A stretch of 12,162 nt of DNA from an uncultured Gammaproteobacteria bacterium (GTDB taxonomy: Bacteria; Pseudomonadota; Gammaproteobacteria; Steroidobacterales; Woeseiaceae). The notes under the pieces were generated by a model, which worked only from the letters and a program-made list of their open reading frames with translations, made no database searches and had not been told where the DNA came from. Positions 1 to 5,932 of this stretch are shown piece by piece (the first letter of the stretch is position 1; each line of letters starts with the position of its first letter). Location: the NCBI GenBank assembly GCA_938003715.1, contig CALKYK010000314.1, forward strand, positions 1 through 12,162, read 5' to 3'. The translations under genes and the position numbers were made by a program.

Positions 1-2
1 TC

Positions 3-287
3 GACAACGTCGTGATTCCGAACAAAGCCGTGTTTGCAAGCCTGGTGGTGTGGGGCGAGCTCGCTGTCGGGTTCGCGATGATTCTCGGCCTCGCTACCCG
101 CTACGCTGCCGCCGCCGGCGCGCTGCTCGTCCTGAACTTCTGGTTTGCGAAGGGCGCGTCGCTGCTCGCCGGCACGAACCACGACGTTCTCTGGCTGGTC
201 GTGTTCGTCGTGCTCGGCTTCACACCGGCCGGACGGATCGCCGGGCTGGACGACGGCCTCTCGGACAAGCTCAAGTTCTTGCGCTAG
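3..287 (+). CDS. DoxX family membrane protein, C-terminal part (5' end outside window)
   Basis: The reading frame is open from the first bases of the window, so the true start lies upstream; the GTG at 12 is an internal valine. About 94 residues remain. They are strongly hydrophobic and hold two or three membrane segments separated by short loops (for example the stretches starting FASLVVWGELAVG, AAAAGALLVLNFW and DVLWLVVFVVLGF). The glycine- and alanine-rich helix with GELAVG, the LGLATRYAA loop and the closing VVLGFTPAGR helix are the C-terminal half of a DoxX/TQO-small-subunit-like four-helix protein. Members sit in the inner membrane; some act with thiosulfate:quinone oxidoreductase or in oxidative-stress complexes, but most are uncharacterised. 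The stop TAG shares its last base with the GTG start of the next gene, so the two are translationally coupled. The specific function is unknown. Confidence 0.75.
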   Translation, partial: DNVVIPNKAVFASLVVWGELAVGFAMILGLATRYAAAAGALLVLNFWFAKGASLLAGTNHDVLWLVVFVVLGFTPAGRIAGLDDGLSDKLKFLR

Positions 288-919
288 TGACAGAAGACTG
301 GCTCGGCCGCTGGCGCGAAGGCAGGACCGGGTGGCACGAAAAACACGGCAACGCGCTCCTGAAACGACACTGGCCGAAGCTTGCCGCAGGCAGCCGCGTG
401 CTGGTGCCGCTGTGCGGCAAGGCGCCCGACCTGTTGTGGCTCGCCGCGCGTGATCTCAACGTCATCGGCGTGGAGATTTCCGACATCGCGGTGCGCGCGT
501 TCTTCGACGAGTCGGGTCTCGAATTCACGCGCGCGGCTGGCAACGGTCTCGATCGCTACACGGCAGCCGATGCGTCGATTGACATTTACTGCGGCGACTA
601 CTTCGCGTTTGAAACCTCGCCCTGCGATGCGCTCTACGATCGCGGTGCGATCGTCGCGATCGAGAAAACGCACCGCGCCGAATACGTGGCGCACACGAAA
701 CGGCTGTTGAAGCCGGACGCTGCGCGCCTCCTTATCACGCTCGAGTACGACCAGTCGGTCGTCGACGGGCCGCCGTATGCCGTGCTGGCCGAAGAGATCC
801 GCGGCTACTGGGACGACCTCGAGCGGGTGGCCGAACGGGACGACCTCGAAACCTGCCCGCCCAAGTTCCGCAAGGCCGGTCTGCAGGAGATTCGTGAGGT
901 CGCCTGGCTCGGCCGCTAG
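287..919 (+). CDS. tpm: Thiopurine S-methyltransferase (TPMT family)
   Basis: This is a predicted cytoplasmic SAM-dependent methyltransferase of 210 residues, close to the usual length of bacterial TPMT. Family members methylate thiopurines and, in bacteria, selenium and tellurium oxyanions. The N-terminal W-x-x-R-W...G-W-H signature is at residues 5-17 (DWLGRWREGRTGWH). The SAM-binding motif I, RVLVPLCGKAPDLLWLA, is at about 37-53, followed by GVEIS at 61-65. The family's YDRGA is at 117-121 and the substrate-side GPPYAV at 161-166. I chose the GTG at 287 because it overlaps the last base of the preceding TAG stop and gives the expected VTEDWLGRW N-terminus; the frame also stays open further upstream, but only as an out-of-frame shadow of the DoxX gene. 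The 3' end overlaps the convergent GFA gene by four bases, in the palindrome CTAG. Substrate in this organism is unknown. Confidence 0.93.
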   Translation: MTEDWLGRWREGRTGWHEKHGNALLKRHWPKLAAGSRVLVPLCGKAPDLLWLAARDLNVIGVEISDIAVRAFFDESGLEFTRAAGNGLDRYTAADASIDIYCGDYFAFETSPCDALYDRGAIVAIEKTHRAEYVAHTKRLLKPDAARLLITLEYDQSVVDGPPYAVLAEEIRGYWDDLERVAERDDLETCPPKFRKAGLQEIREVAWLGR

Positions 920-1347
920 TCGGCTGGCGCCTCGCTGACCGGCGTCCAGCGCTCTTCGCGGCGCCGGACGCGACCCCCGGTATCTTCACTGTCGTAGCGG
1001 ATCGGCGCCGTGCCAGCGATGTCGGCGGGCGTTTCGACGAGGGCGTGAGTATTGACGATGCCGTAGCGACCGCTGTCCGTTTCGATCAGTGCACCGATGT
1101 ACACGCCGCAGTTGCGGCACAGCAGGAAGTCGGCTGTCTTCAGTCCGAAACGATAGCGCTGAAGGTGCTGCGGTTCCTCAGCGCGGAAACGGATATCGCC
1201 GCCCGGATCGGAGGTGCTGAGCGCATCGTGTGCGCGGCAGAACGTACACTGGCAGGCGCGTATGGACCACTTGGGCGGTGGCACGTCGGTCCGGTACTCG
1301 AAACCGATGGCACCGCAGTGGCAGGCGCCCGCGTAGCTTGCCGTCAC
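916..1347 (-). CDS. GFA / CENP-V domain zinc protein
   Basis: This is a 143-residue protein of the glutathione-dependent formaldehyde-activating (GFA) family. The structural and exchangeable zinc ligands are all visible: C9-H-C11-G, C32-Q-C34-T-F-C37-R and C77-x-x-C80-G, with the typical spacing. Between them lies the usual beta-rich core (PQHLQRYRFG, then TADFLLCRNCGVYIGALIE). The founding member was proposed to help condense formaldehyde with glutathione, but most GFA-fold proteins have no proven activity, so I do not assign a reaction. The start is a GTG at 1347-1345 that overlaps the TGA of the upstream VOC gene as GTGA, so it is probably translated by reinitiation as the last gene of the operon. 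The C-terminus (RVRRREERWTPVSEAPAD) is charged and probably disordered. Convergent with tpm, with a 4-base overlap. Confidence 0.88.
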   Translation of the reverse strand: MTASYAGACHCGAIGFEYRTDVPPPKWSIRACQCTFCRAHDALSTSDPGGDIRFRAEEPQHLQRYRFGLKTADFLLCRNCGVYIGALIETDSGRYGIVNTHALVETPADIAGTAPIRYDSEDTGGRVRRREERWTPVSEAPAD

Positions 1348-1712
1348 TTCGTTACCAGGTGAATGACGTTGGCAGGGTTCGCGAGCCAGAAGCCGTCGAT
1401 GGAATCCGGCAGCGGCTCGATCTCGTCACGACGAGCGCAGTCCTTGCCGGCGAGATAGCGCGACGCGGCGGCCACGTCGCTGGTGCGCACCTCGAGCCAC
1501 AATTCGGCCTGCGACAGGCCCGGAACGCGGTCGATCCAAAGCGTCATTTCGCCGAAGCGAAAGCAGGTCGATTCCACTTCCTCAGGTGGATTCGTGCCGG
1601 TTTCCTCGAAGCCCAGCACGTCGCGGTAGAACGCGACCGTGCGCAGGTACTCGTGCTCCGGCACCTTCATCGCGATGTTCTTGCCGGCGCGGAACTCCGG
1701 GGGTCTCGTCAT
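1344..1712 (-). CDS. VOC family (glyoxalase/bleomycin-resistance-like) protein
   Basis: A 122-residue single-subunit VOC protein made of two beta-alpha-beta-beta-beta modules. Module 1 has the diagnostic YLRTVAFYRDVLGFEE helix at residues 22-37, followed by the strands CFRFGEMTLWIDR. Module 2 has LWLEVRTSDVAAASRYL at 71-87 and the closing DGFWLANPANVIHLV strands at about 106-120. Family members are dimeric metal-dependent lyases, dioxygenases, isomerases or ligand-binding resistance proteins, so substrate cannot be read from sequence. The start ATG at 1712 is preceded by GAGGAATGGTGAACG, a usable but rather distant Shine-Dalgarno sequence. The gene lies 22 bases after the DUF6265-like gene and overlaps the GFA gene by four bases. 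The pairing with a GFA-type protein could suggest aldehyde handling, but that is only inference. Confidence 0.85.
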   Translation of the reverse strand: MTRPPEFRAGKNIAMKVPEHEYLRTVAFYRDVLGFEETGTNPPEEVESTCFRFGEMTLWIDRVPGLSQAELWLEVRTSDVAAASRYLAGKDCARRDEIEPLPDSIDGFWLANPANVIHLVTK

Positions 1713-1734
1713 CGTTCACCATTCCTCATTGAGA

Positions 1735-2199
1735 TTATTCGCCTGCACACCGGGTGCGCCGCATCGGGAAATTGGCCGCGCGCTCCTGGCCGTCGACGAT
1801 TCCCTCGACGCGGCCGAGCAGGGCTCCGTCGTCGCCGAGGCGATAGATGATGCGCTGCGGAAAGTCGTGCTCCGGATTGGAAAATACGACCTCGCGTTCC
1901 GCCATCGAGAGCATCGCGAAGCGCGCCGTCGCCTGGCCGGACGGGGACGCGATCAGCGCCAGCGTGCCGTCCTCCTCCTCGACGATGCGCAGGTACTCGT
2001 ACGCGACAGTGCGGCCGCCGCTGACCGTGCGGCTCAAGCCGAACATCGTGCCGCCGGCCGGCGCCATCCACTGTTCCCCGGAGCCTGCGTTGCGGCCCTC
2101 GTAGGCCCAGCAGCCGGCCAGCCAATCGAGGTCGTCGATGCCCGCGTGCACGGCGCACGCGCAAAGCGCGAGAAACGCTGCCATTGCCGCTCTTTTCAC
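1735..2199 (-). CDS. Secreted DUF6265-like protein
   Basis: A 154-residue protein with an N-terminal signal peptide (hydrophobic AAMAAFLALCACAVHA, probable cleavage after VHA near residue 19) and therefore probably periplasmic. The mature part opens with DLDWLAGCWAYEG, then EQWMAPAGGTMFGLSRTV at about residues 42-59, then AYEYLRI and a strand-rich remainder. This matches the pattern of DUF6265 proteins, which are beta-rich, lipocalin-like and of unknown function. NPEHDFPQRIIYRL near 108-121 is also typical. The start is GTG at 2199, giving the basic MKR before the hydrophobic core. It is preceded by GAAGGGGGTGAGCT and overlaps the upstream cupin stop as GTGA; an ATG five codons in is an alternative. 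Family assignment is from memory of motifs and was not searched. Confidence 0.75.
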   Translation of the reverse strand: MKRAAMAAFLALCACAVHAGIDDLDWLAGCWAYEGRNAGSGEQWMAPAGGTMFGLSRTVSGGRTVAYEYLRIVEEEDGTLALIASPSGQATARFAMLSMAEREVVFSNPEHDFPQRIIYRLGDDGALLGRVEGIVDGQERAANFPMRRTRCAGE

Positions 2200-2522
2200 A
2201 GCTCACCCCCTTCTTTTCCGTAGAAGATGACCCACGCCGCGAAATCGTCGCTGAAGTCCTCGAATCGGTGTTCGACGCCGGCGGCGACGAACAGCGCTTC
2301 GCCCGGTTCGAAGGGCTGTCGCGAATCGCCGTTGACGAACACGCCGGTGCCGGTTTGCACGATGTAGATCTCGTCCTGCGTGTGCGGTTTCTGCGGGTCG
2401 ACGCGATCCGGTTTGTAATAGCCCAGTTCCAGCGTACCGCGCTCGAGCAGCACGCCGTACCGCCCGTCGTCTGATTCCGCGACGAGTGACAGCGCTTTTT
2501 CGACCGTGAATCTTTCGCTCAT
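2196..2522 (-). CDS. Small single-domain cupin protein
   Basis: A 108-residue cupin_2-type beta-barrel. Motif 1 is KPHTQDEIYIVQTGTG at residues 45-60, with metal-ligand candidates H47 and E51. Motif 2 is EPGEALFVAAGVEHRFEDF at 72-90, with H85. These allow a divalent metal site, but small cupins range from isomerases and dioxygenases to simple ligand-binding proteins, and I see nothing that fixes the substrate. The frame is open further upstream, but the ATG at 2522 is preferred: it follows AGGACACAGAAA, a good ribosome-binding site lying in the 13-base gap after the aminotransferase stop, and it starts the protein just before the fold begins. Second gene of the operon. Its TGA overlaps the start of the secreted DUF6265-like gene. 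Confidence 0.85.
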   Translation of the reverse strand: MSERFTVEKALSLVAESDDGRYGVLLERGTLELGYYKPDRVDPQKPHTQDEIYIVQTGTGVFVNGDSRQPFEPGEALFVAAGVEHRFEDFSDDFAAWVIFYGKEGGEL

Positions 2523-2535
2523 TTTCTGTGTCCTG

Positions 2536-3693
2536 TCAGCGCAGTGCGCGCGTAAAGCGTTCGCCGATGCCGTGCAGGCGCTCGACACTTTCGTTCGAGT
2601 ACACGAGCCGAACGTAATCGGCACAGTGCGGACCGCCCCAGTTGACCATCGGCGTCGCCGCGATCTTGCCTTTCTCCAGCAGCCGCTTCGAGGCCTCGGC
2701 GCCGTCGATGCCGAGTGGTTTCACATCGACCAGCATCGACCAGCCGCCGTGCGGCGGGATGATCATGTAGTCGCCGAGCTCCGAGAGAATCAGGTCACGC
2801 CGGGCCTGGAGCTCGGCCACGCTGGCCGCGATGCCGTCGTCGGCGCTTTCGATCGCGGTCGCCACCGCGCCCATCGCGATGCCGGTCTGGCACACGACGT
2901 TCGTGATGCTGACGCGGGCGATGTCGGCGACGATTCGTGCCGGGCCGACGACCCAGCCGACCCGCCAGCCGATCATTCGGTATTCCTTCGATGCCGAACC
3001 GACAATGATGACGCGCTCGCGCATGCCGGGAAACGAGGCGGGGTGTATCACTTCGCGGCCGTCGAACAGGATGCGCTCCATCGCGGTGTCGTCGATCAGC
3101 CAGCAGTCCGCACGCTCGCAAAACCGAACGAGCGCCTGCCAGTCGTCGCGGTCGAACACGGCGCCGGTCGGCATCGACGGGCTCATCAGCAGCGCGGCAG
3201 CGACCGGGCCGGGATCGATCGCGTCGAGCGCGTCCCGGTCGAGGCGCCAGCCTTCGGCGGTCGGCACCAGCGGCGCGTAGCGCGGCACGCCGCCAGCAAG
3301 CCGGACGCGGTTGATCAGGCCGACGTAGGTGGGGTCGGTCAGGAGCACCTCATCGCCGGGTTCGAGCGTCGCTAGCAGCACGTTCAGCACGCCGGACAGC
3401 CCGCCGGCGCTGATGACCGACTCGGTTTTCCAGTCGTAGTCGAGACCCGCGGTGCGGGCGACGAGGCCGGTCGCGGCCTTGCGCAGCGAATCGAGACCGA
3501 AGAACGGCAGGTAGCTATTCGCGTCGTCGTCGGTGATGGCGCGTTTCGTGAACGCGACCGCTTCGGCAGGCGGGAGGATGTTCGTATCGAGATTCTCGAG
3601 ACGCAGCACTTCCGCATCGTCGAGGCTGTCGGCGAGATCGCCCATTTGGTCGGCGCCGCTGCGCGTGATGTGCTCGAGCCGCGATACCGACAT
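2536..3693 (-). CDS. PLP-dependent class I/II aminotransferase (fold type I)
   Basis: A 385-residue cytoplasmic aminotransferase, first gene of the minus-strand operon. The Schiff-base lysine is K236 in GSASKEYRMIGWRVGW (232-247), with R244 as the phosphate-side arginine. SAGGLSG at 95-101 is the phosphate-binding loop, D201/D202 lie where the pyridine-nitrogen aspartate sits, and R362 in DYVRLVYSNE is the substrate-carboxylate arginine. Two usual residues differ: the NPTG motif reads SMPTG (M174), and the DExY motif reads DDTAMER, with no tyrosine at the expected place. I recall similar SPSMP-type motifs in some annotated aminotransferases, so this is probably a subfamily trait rather than decay. 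The frame continues upstream for 80 codons, but ATG 3693 has GGGGGACAAACGGCA before it and fits the fold; the longer version would run across the divergent lipoprotein start. Substrate unknown. Confidence 0.9.
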   Translation of the reverse strand: MSVSRLEHITRSGADQMGDLADSLDDAEVLRLENLDTNILPPAEAVAFTKRAITDDDANSYLPFFGLDSLRKAATGLVARTAGLDYDWKTESVISAGGLSGVLNVLLATLEPGDEVLLTDPTYVGLINRVRLAGGVPRYAPLVPTAEGWRLDRDALDAIDPGPVAAALLMSPSMPTGAVFDRDDWQALVRFCERADCWLIDDTAMERILFDGREVIHPASFPGMRERVIIVGSASKEYRMIGWRVGWVVGPARIVADIARVSITNVVCQTGIAMGAVATAIESADDGIAASVAELQARRDLILSELGDYMIIPPHGGWSMLVDVKPLGIDGAEASKRLLEKGKIAATPMVNWGGPHCADYVRLVYSNESVERLHGIGERFTRALR

Positions 3694-3766
3694 TGCCGTT
3701 TGTCCCCCGTTGTCGAGCGACAACTCTACCGCAGCGGCGAGTGGCGTGCAGTCGGCAAACGTGTGC

Positions 3767-3772
3767 GATACT
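3767..3772 (+). promoter_or_regulatory. Possible extended -10 (TGCGATACT) for a leaderless lipoprotein mRNA
   Basis: GATACT at 3767-3772 is preceded by TGC, giving an extended -10 (TG-n-GATACT). Transcription would start about seven bases later, at or next to the A of the ATG at 3779. There is no Shine-Dalgarno sequence before this ATG, which fits a leaderless transcript. No good -35 is visible. Inference from motif and spacing only. Confidence 0.3.
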
Positions 3773-3778
3773 GCCGCG

Positions 3779-5017
3779 ATGCTACGTATCGCATTGTTGA
3801 TCGCACTGGCGGCGCTTTGCGCGTGCGGTGATCGTGTCGCCTGGAACGGATCGCTCGAAGAACTGCTGCACGCAAATAAGTCCCGATTCGGCGCCGTCAT
3901 GGCGGACCCGGCGAAACACCGGCTGCAGATCATCTACACGCAGATCGACCGGGACACAGACAACCGGCCCTCGTTTCGTTCGTATACCTATCGCGTCAAC
4001 GCCGGCGAATACTTTTATCCTGCCAGCACCGTGAAGCTGCCGACCGCGCTGCTCGCGCTCGAGAAGCTGAACGCGATCGGCATCCGCGGGCTGGATCTCG
4101 ACACGCCGATGATCACCGGCGCGGCGCACGAGACGCAGACGCCGGCGCTGGAAGACCCGACTGCAACCGGCGGCCTGCCGACGGTCGGCCACTATGTGCG
4201 CAAGATCCTGCTCGTCAGCGACAACGACGCGTTCAACCGGCTCTACGAGTTTCTCGGGCAGGAGCCGCTGAACGAGCTGATGCACGGCAAGGGATACACG
4301 GGCACGCGCATCATGCATCGGCTGGAGATCACGCTGCCGGTCGAGGCCAACCGGCTCACGAATCCGGTCGAGTTCTACCATGACGGCGTGGCGATCTACC
4401 GCCAGGGCCCCGCGTACAGCAGCAGGCGCTATCTTGCCGAGACGCCGATACCGCTCGGCCAGGCGGAGGTCGTAGACGGACAGTTGCTTGAGCGGCCGAA
4501 GGACTTCGCCGAGAAGAACGCGTTCCCGCTACAGGAGCTGCACGACGTGCTGCAGGCGCTGATGTTTCCGGGAAGCGTGCCGCCGCAGCGGCGGTTTGCG
4601 CTCAGCCGCGACCAGTACCGTTTCGTGTACCGGAACATGTCCGGCTACCCGGGCGACAGCGGCATTCCCGGCTACGACGATGCAGAAAAATACCCCGACG
4701 GATACGTGAAGTTCCTGATGTACGGGGGCGATGCCGAGTCGATCCCCGACAACATTCGCATCTTCAACAAGGTCGGCGACGCCTACGGGTTCCTGACGGA
4801 CGCGGCCTACATCGTCGACTTCGACGCCGGCATCGAATTCATGCTGGCGGCGACGGTCTACACGAACGCGAACGAAACGTTCAACGACAACGTGTACGAA
4901 TACGATGAGCTCGGTCTGCCTTTCCTGCACGATCTCGGTCGCGCGATTTACGAGATCGAGCTCGAGCGCGAACGGCCGAATCCGCCCGACCTTTCGCAAT
5001 TTCGTGACTTAGAATAG
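3779..5017 (+). CDS. Lipoprotein serine hydrolase, class A beta-lactamase-like
   Basis: A 412-residue predicted lipoprotein. MLRIALLIALAALCAC is a lipoprotein signal, with LCA-C as lipobox and C16 as the lipidated residue. Three active-site motifs of the penicillin-recognising serine hydrolases are in order: S83-T-V-K86 (YPASTVKLP), S147-D-N149 (LLVSDNDAFNRLYEF), and K331-V-G333 (FNKVGDAYGFL) in the place of KTG. The SxxK-to-SDN distance (64) matches class A enzymes, but SDN-to-KVG is 184 residues instead of about 105, so a large insertion sits between them. It could be a beta-lactamase-like amidase, esterase or peptidase acting in the periplasm. Resistance activity should not be assumed. The frame is open back to 3533, but only ATG 3779 gives the lipoprotein signal. 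No Shine-Dalgarno is visible before it. The 3' end overlaps the convergent small membrane gene by nine bases. Confidence 0.85.
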   Translation: MLRIALLIALAALCACGDRVAWNGSLEELLHANKSRFGAVMADPAKHRLQIIYTQIDRDTDNRPSFRSYTYRVNAGEYFYPASTVKLPTALLALEKLNAIGIRGLDLDTPMITGAAHETQTPALEDPTATGGLPTVGHYVRKILLVSDNDAFNRLYEFLGQEPLNELMHGKGYTGTRIMHRLEITLPVEANRLTNPVEFYHDGVAIYRQGPAYSSRRYLAETPIPLGQAEVVDGQLLERPKDFAEKNAFPLQELHDVLQALMFPGSVPPQRRFALSRDQYRFVYRNMSGYPGDSGIPGYDDAEKYPDGYVKFLMYGGDAESIPDNIRIFNKVGDAYGFLTDAAYIVDFDAGIEFMLAATVYTNANETFNDNVYEYDELGLPFLHDLGRAIYEIELERERPNPPDLSQFRDLE

Positions 5018-5236
5018 ACCCCGCACGGCCAGAAGGAAGCCGAACGCGGCAAGTGCGAGGCCGAGCGGCGCCCCGACCACGCTCATCGCGATCGCGACGC
5101 CGCCGATCATCAACGCGATGCCGACGATCACGCAAAGCATTCTCCCGAGAATCTGCAGGATCAGCGTCAGCAGGCGCCACACGGCGTAAAAGGGCCACAG
5201 CAGAATCGGCACCCGCCGTTCCGACGTCTCACTCAT
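5009..5236 (-). CDS. Small two-TM membrane protein, unknown function
   Basis: A 75-residue protein starting MSETSERRVP, with a hydrophobic amphipathic region (ILLWPFYAVWRLLTLILQIL, residues 11-30) and then two membrane segments at about 33-54 and 56-71, ending in VRGLF. I do not recognise a characterised family; short proteins ending in a similar GLALAAFGFLLAVRGLF pattern are widespread inner-membrane hypotheticals. The same frame extends upstream to 5530 but that part is an arginine-rich shadow of the next gene. ATG 5236 is chosen because it follows CGGAGTCTGAA, a proper ribosome-binding site, and gives a compact protein. Last gene of the long minus-strand run. Its final nine bases overlap the end of the convergent serine-hydrolase gene, so no intrinsic terminator separates them. 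Confidence 0.7.
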   Translation of the reverse strand: MSETSERRVPILLWPFYAVWRLLTLILQILGRMLCVIVGIALMIGGVAIAMSVVGAPLGLALAAFGFLLAVRGLF

Positions 5237-5286
5237 TTCAGACTCCGTAGCAATCGTGGTGCCAACCCGATTGTTCGCAGTTGCGG

Positions 5287-5715
5287 TTATCCCGGTGGTG
5301 CCGGTTCGCCCGGCGAAACGAAACGCCGGCCCATCAATGCACCGCCGAGTGCCGCGAGAGCGATCCCCGGTACGGCAACGATCGGCACCCAGACCGGATG
5401 CGGGATCATGGCTATGTTTGCGATCGTCGCGAGCAGGACCAGCCCGCCGACCACGCCCGCATAGACGAACGGCACCGCCCGTGCAACGAGGGCTGCGACC
5501 AGCACGCCGTCGAAGGTGCCGACAATCCACGCGATGACCGGAAACAGCAGGGCGCCGGTCGGCAACGTCTCGACGTATGCCCCCATCGCTTCTGCATTCG
5601 CAAAATCGAGTCCCTGGGGCGGCGGGTAAACGATGTGACCGACGTACTCGACGATCCAGATCGTAATGCCCGCGGAAACGACACCGAGAACGCCGGCGAG
5701 AATTCTTTTGACCAT
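5287..5715 (-). CDS. Four-TM membrane protein, unknown function
   Basis: A 142-residue integral membrane protein. Predicted membrane helices lie at about residues 5-25, 54-78, 82-102 and 108-130. A periplasmic or cytoplasmic loop between the first two carries VGHIVYPPPQGLDF, a proline motif next to a conserved-looking E-Y-V-G-H. The C-terminus is short and basic, then glycine- and proline-rich. Proteins with the same helix-1 / YPPP / four-helix plan are common hypotheticals in several phyla; I know of no function. The ATG at 5715 is preceded by CAGGACGGGAGATAAAA, a clear ribosome-binding site. A consensus TATAAT lies 24-29 bases before the ATG, so the gene may have its own promoter within the run. 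It is 50 bases from the downstream two-TM gene. Confidence 0.72.
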   Translation of the reverse strand: MVKRILAGVLGVVSAGITIWIVEYVGHIVYPPPQGLDFANAEAMGAYVETLPTGALLFPVIAWIVGTFDGVLVAALVARAVPFVYAGVVGGLVLLATIANIAMIPHPVWVPIVAVPGIALAALGGALMGRRFVSPGEPAPPG

Positions 5716-5738
5716 TTTTATCTCCCGTCCTGCGTCAC

Positions 5739-5744
5739 ATTATA
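5739..5744 (-). promoter_or_regulatory. Possible internal -10 box (TATAAT) before the four-TM gene
   Basis: On the minus strand the hexamer at 5744-5739 is a perfect TATAAT, in a 52-base gap between two genes of the run. It would start transcription near 5732, giving a leader of about 17 bases that includes the GGGAG ribosome-binding site of the gene starting at 5715. No good -35 is visible 16-18 bases upstream (CCGGAA at best). The hexamer overlaps one arm of an imperfect inverted repeat at 5742-5761. Confidence 0.33.
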
Positions 5745-5761
5745 AACACGGCGGCGTTTAT
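5742..5761. repeat. Imperfect inverted repeat ATAAAC...GTTTAT
   Basis: ATAAAC at 5742-5747 pairs with GTTTAT at 5756-5761, with one further C-G pair inside after a mismatch. It is an AT-rich patch in GC-rich sequence, sits on top of the putative -10 of the downstream gene, and could be a small operator or a weak hairpin. Function is not shown. Confidence 0.35.
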
Positions 5762-5767
5762 TTCCGG

Positions 5768-5932
5768 TCAGTCGCCCTGAACGCGCTTTCTCCGCCGCAC
5801 CAGCCGCCACCAGAAAATGCCCTCCGATATTGCACCCAGCACGAGCAGGCCGGTCGCAGGCACCGCGGCGCCCCTCGCATACAGGAACAGGGCGAGCACG
5901 AGGAACAGTATCGTGATGACGTGATCCCTCAT
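5768..5932 (-). CDS. 54-residue small membrane protein
   Basis: A short gene below the usual length cutoff. The protein begins MRDHVITILFLVLALFLYAR and continues with a second hydrophobic stretch from GAAVPATGLLVLGAISEGIFWW (residues 21-42), ending in the strongly basic RLVRRRKRVQGD. It therefore looks like two membrane segments in a hairpin with a positively charged cytoplasmic tail. Evidence that it is real: its ATG overlaps the TGA of the upstream NTF2-like gene as ATGA, the same coupling seen at five other junctions of this run; the frame is open throughout; and the product has a clean membrane-protein composition. I recognise no family. It could be an accessory subunit for one of the adjacent small membrane proteins, but that is only position-based inference. 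Confidence 0.68.
   Translation of the reverse strand: MRDHVITILFLVLALFLYARGAAVPATGLLVLGAISEGIFWWRLVRRRKRVQGD

Noticed and set aside
50..286. Long upstream extension of the tpm reading frame
   Set aside because: The extension is arginine-rich and lies over the DoxX coding region in another frame. The GTG at 287 gives a normal TPMT N-terminus.
1230..2223. Plus-strand frames opposite the VOC, DUF6265-like and GFA genes
   Set aside because: Composition is Arg/Ala/Gly-rich and unstructured; the minus-strand genes have signal peptides, zinc ligands and coupling overlaps.
2506..3375. Long open frame on the plus strand opposite the aminotransferase
   Set aside because: It is rich in Arg, His, Ala and Asp, has no recognisable motif, and lies entirely antisense to a clear PLP enzyme; typical of high-GC shadow frames.
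3694..3933. 80-codon upstream extension of the aminotransferase
   Set aside because: It would overlap the lipoprotein start and signal peptide on the other strand and has no conserved content; the Shine-Dalgarno supports 3693.
3782..4381. 199-residue minus-strand frame inside the serine-hydrolase gene
   Set aside because: Antisense shadow, very basic, no motifs, whereas the plus strand carries three ordered catalytic motifs.
5237..5530. Extension of the two-TM protein frame upstream into the neighbouring gene
   Set aside because: The added residues are Arg/Gly-rich shadow of the four-TM gene; the Shine-Dalgarno directly before 5236 decides the start.
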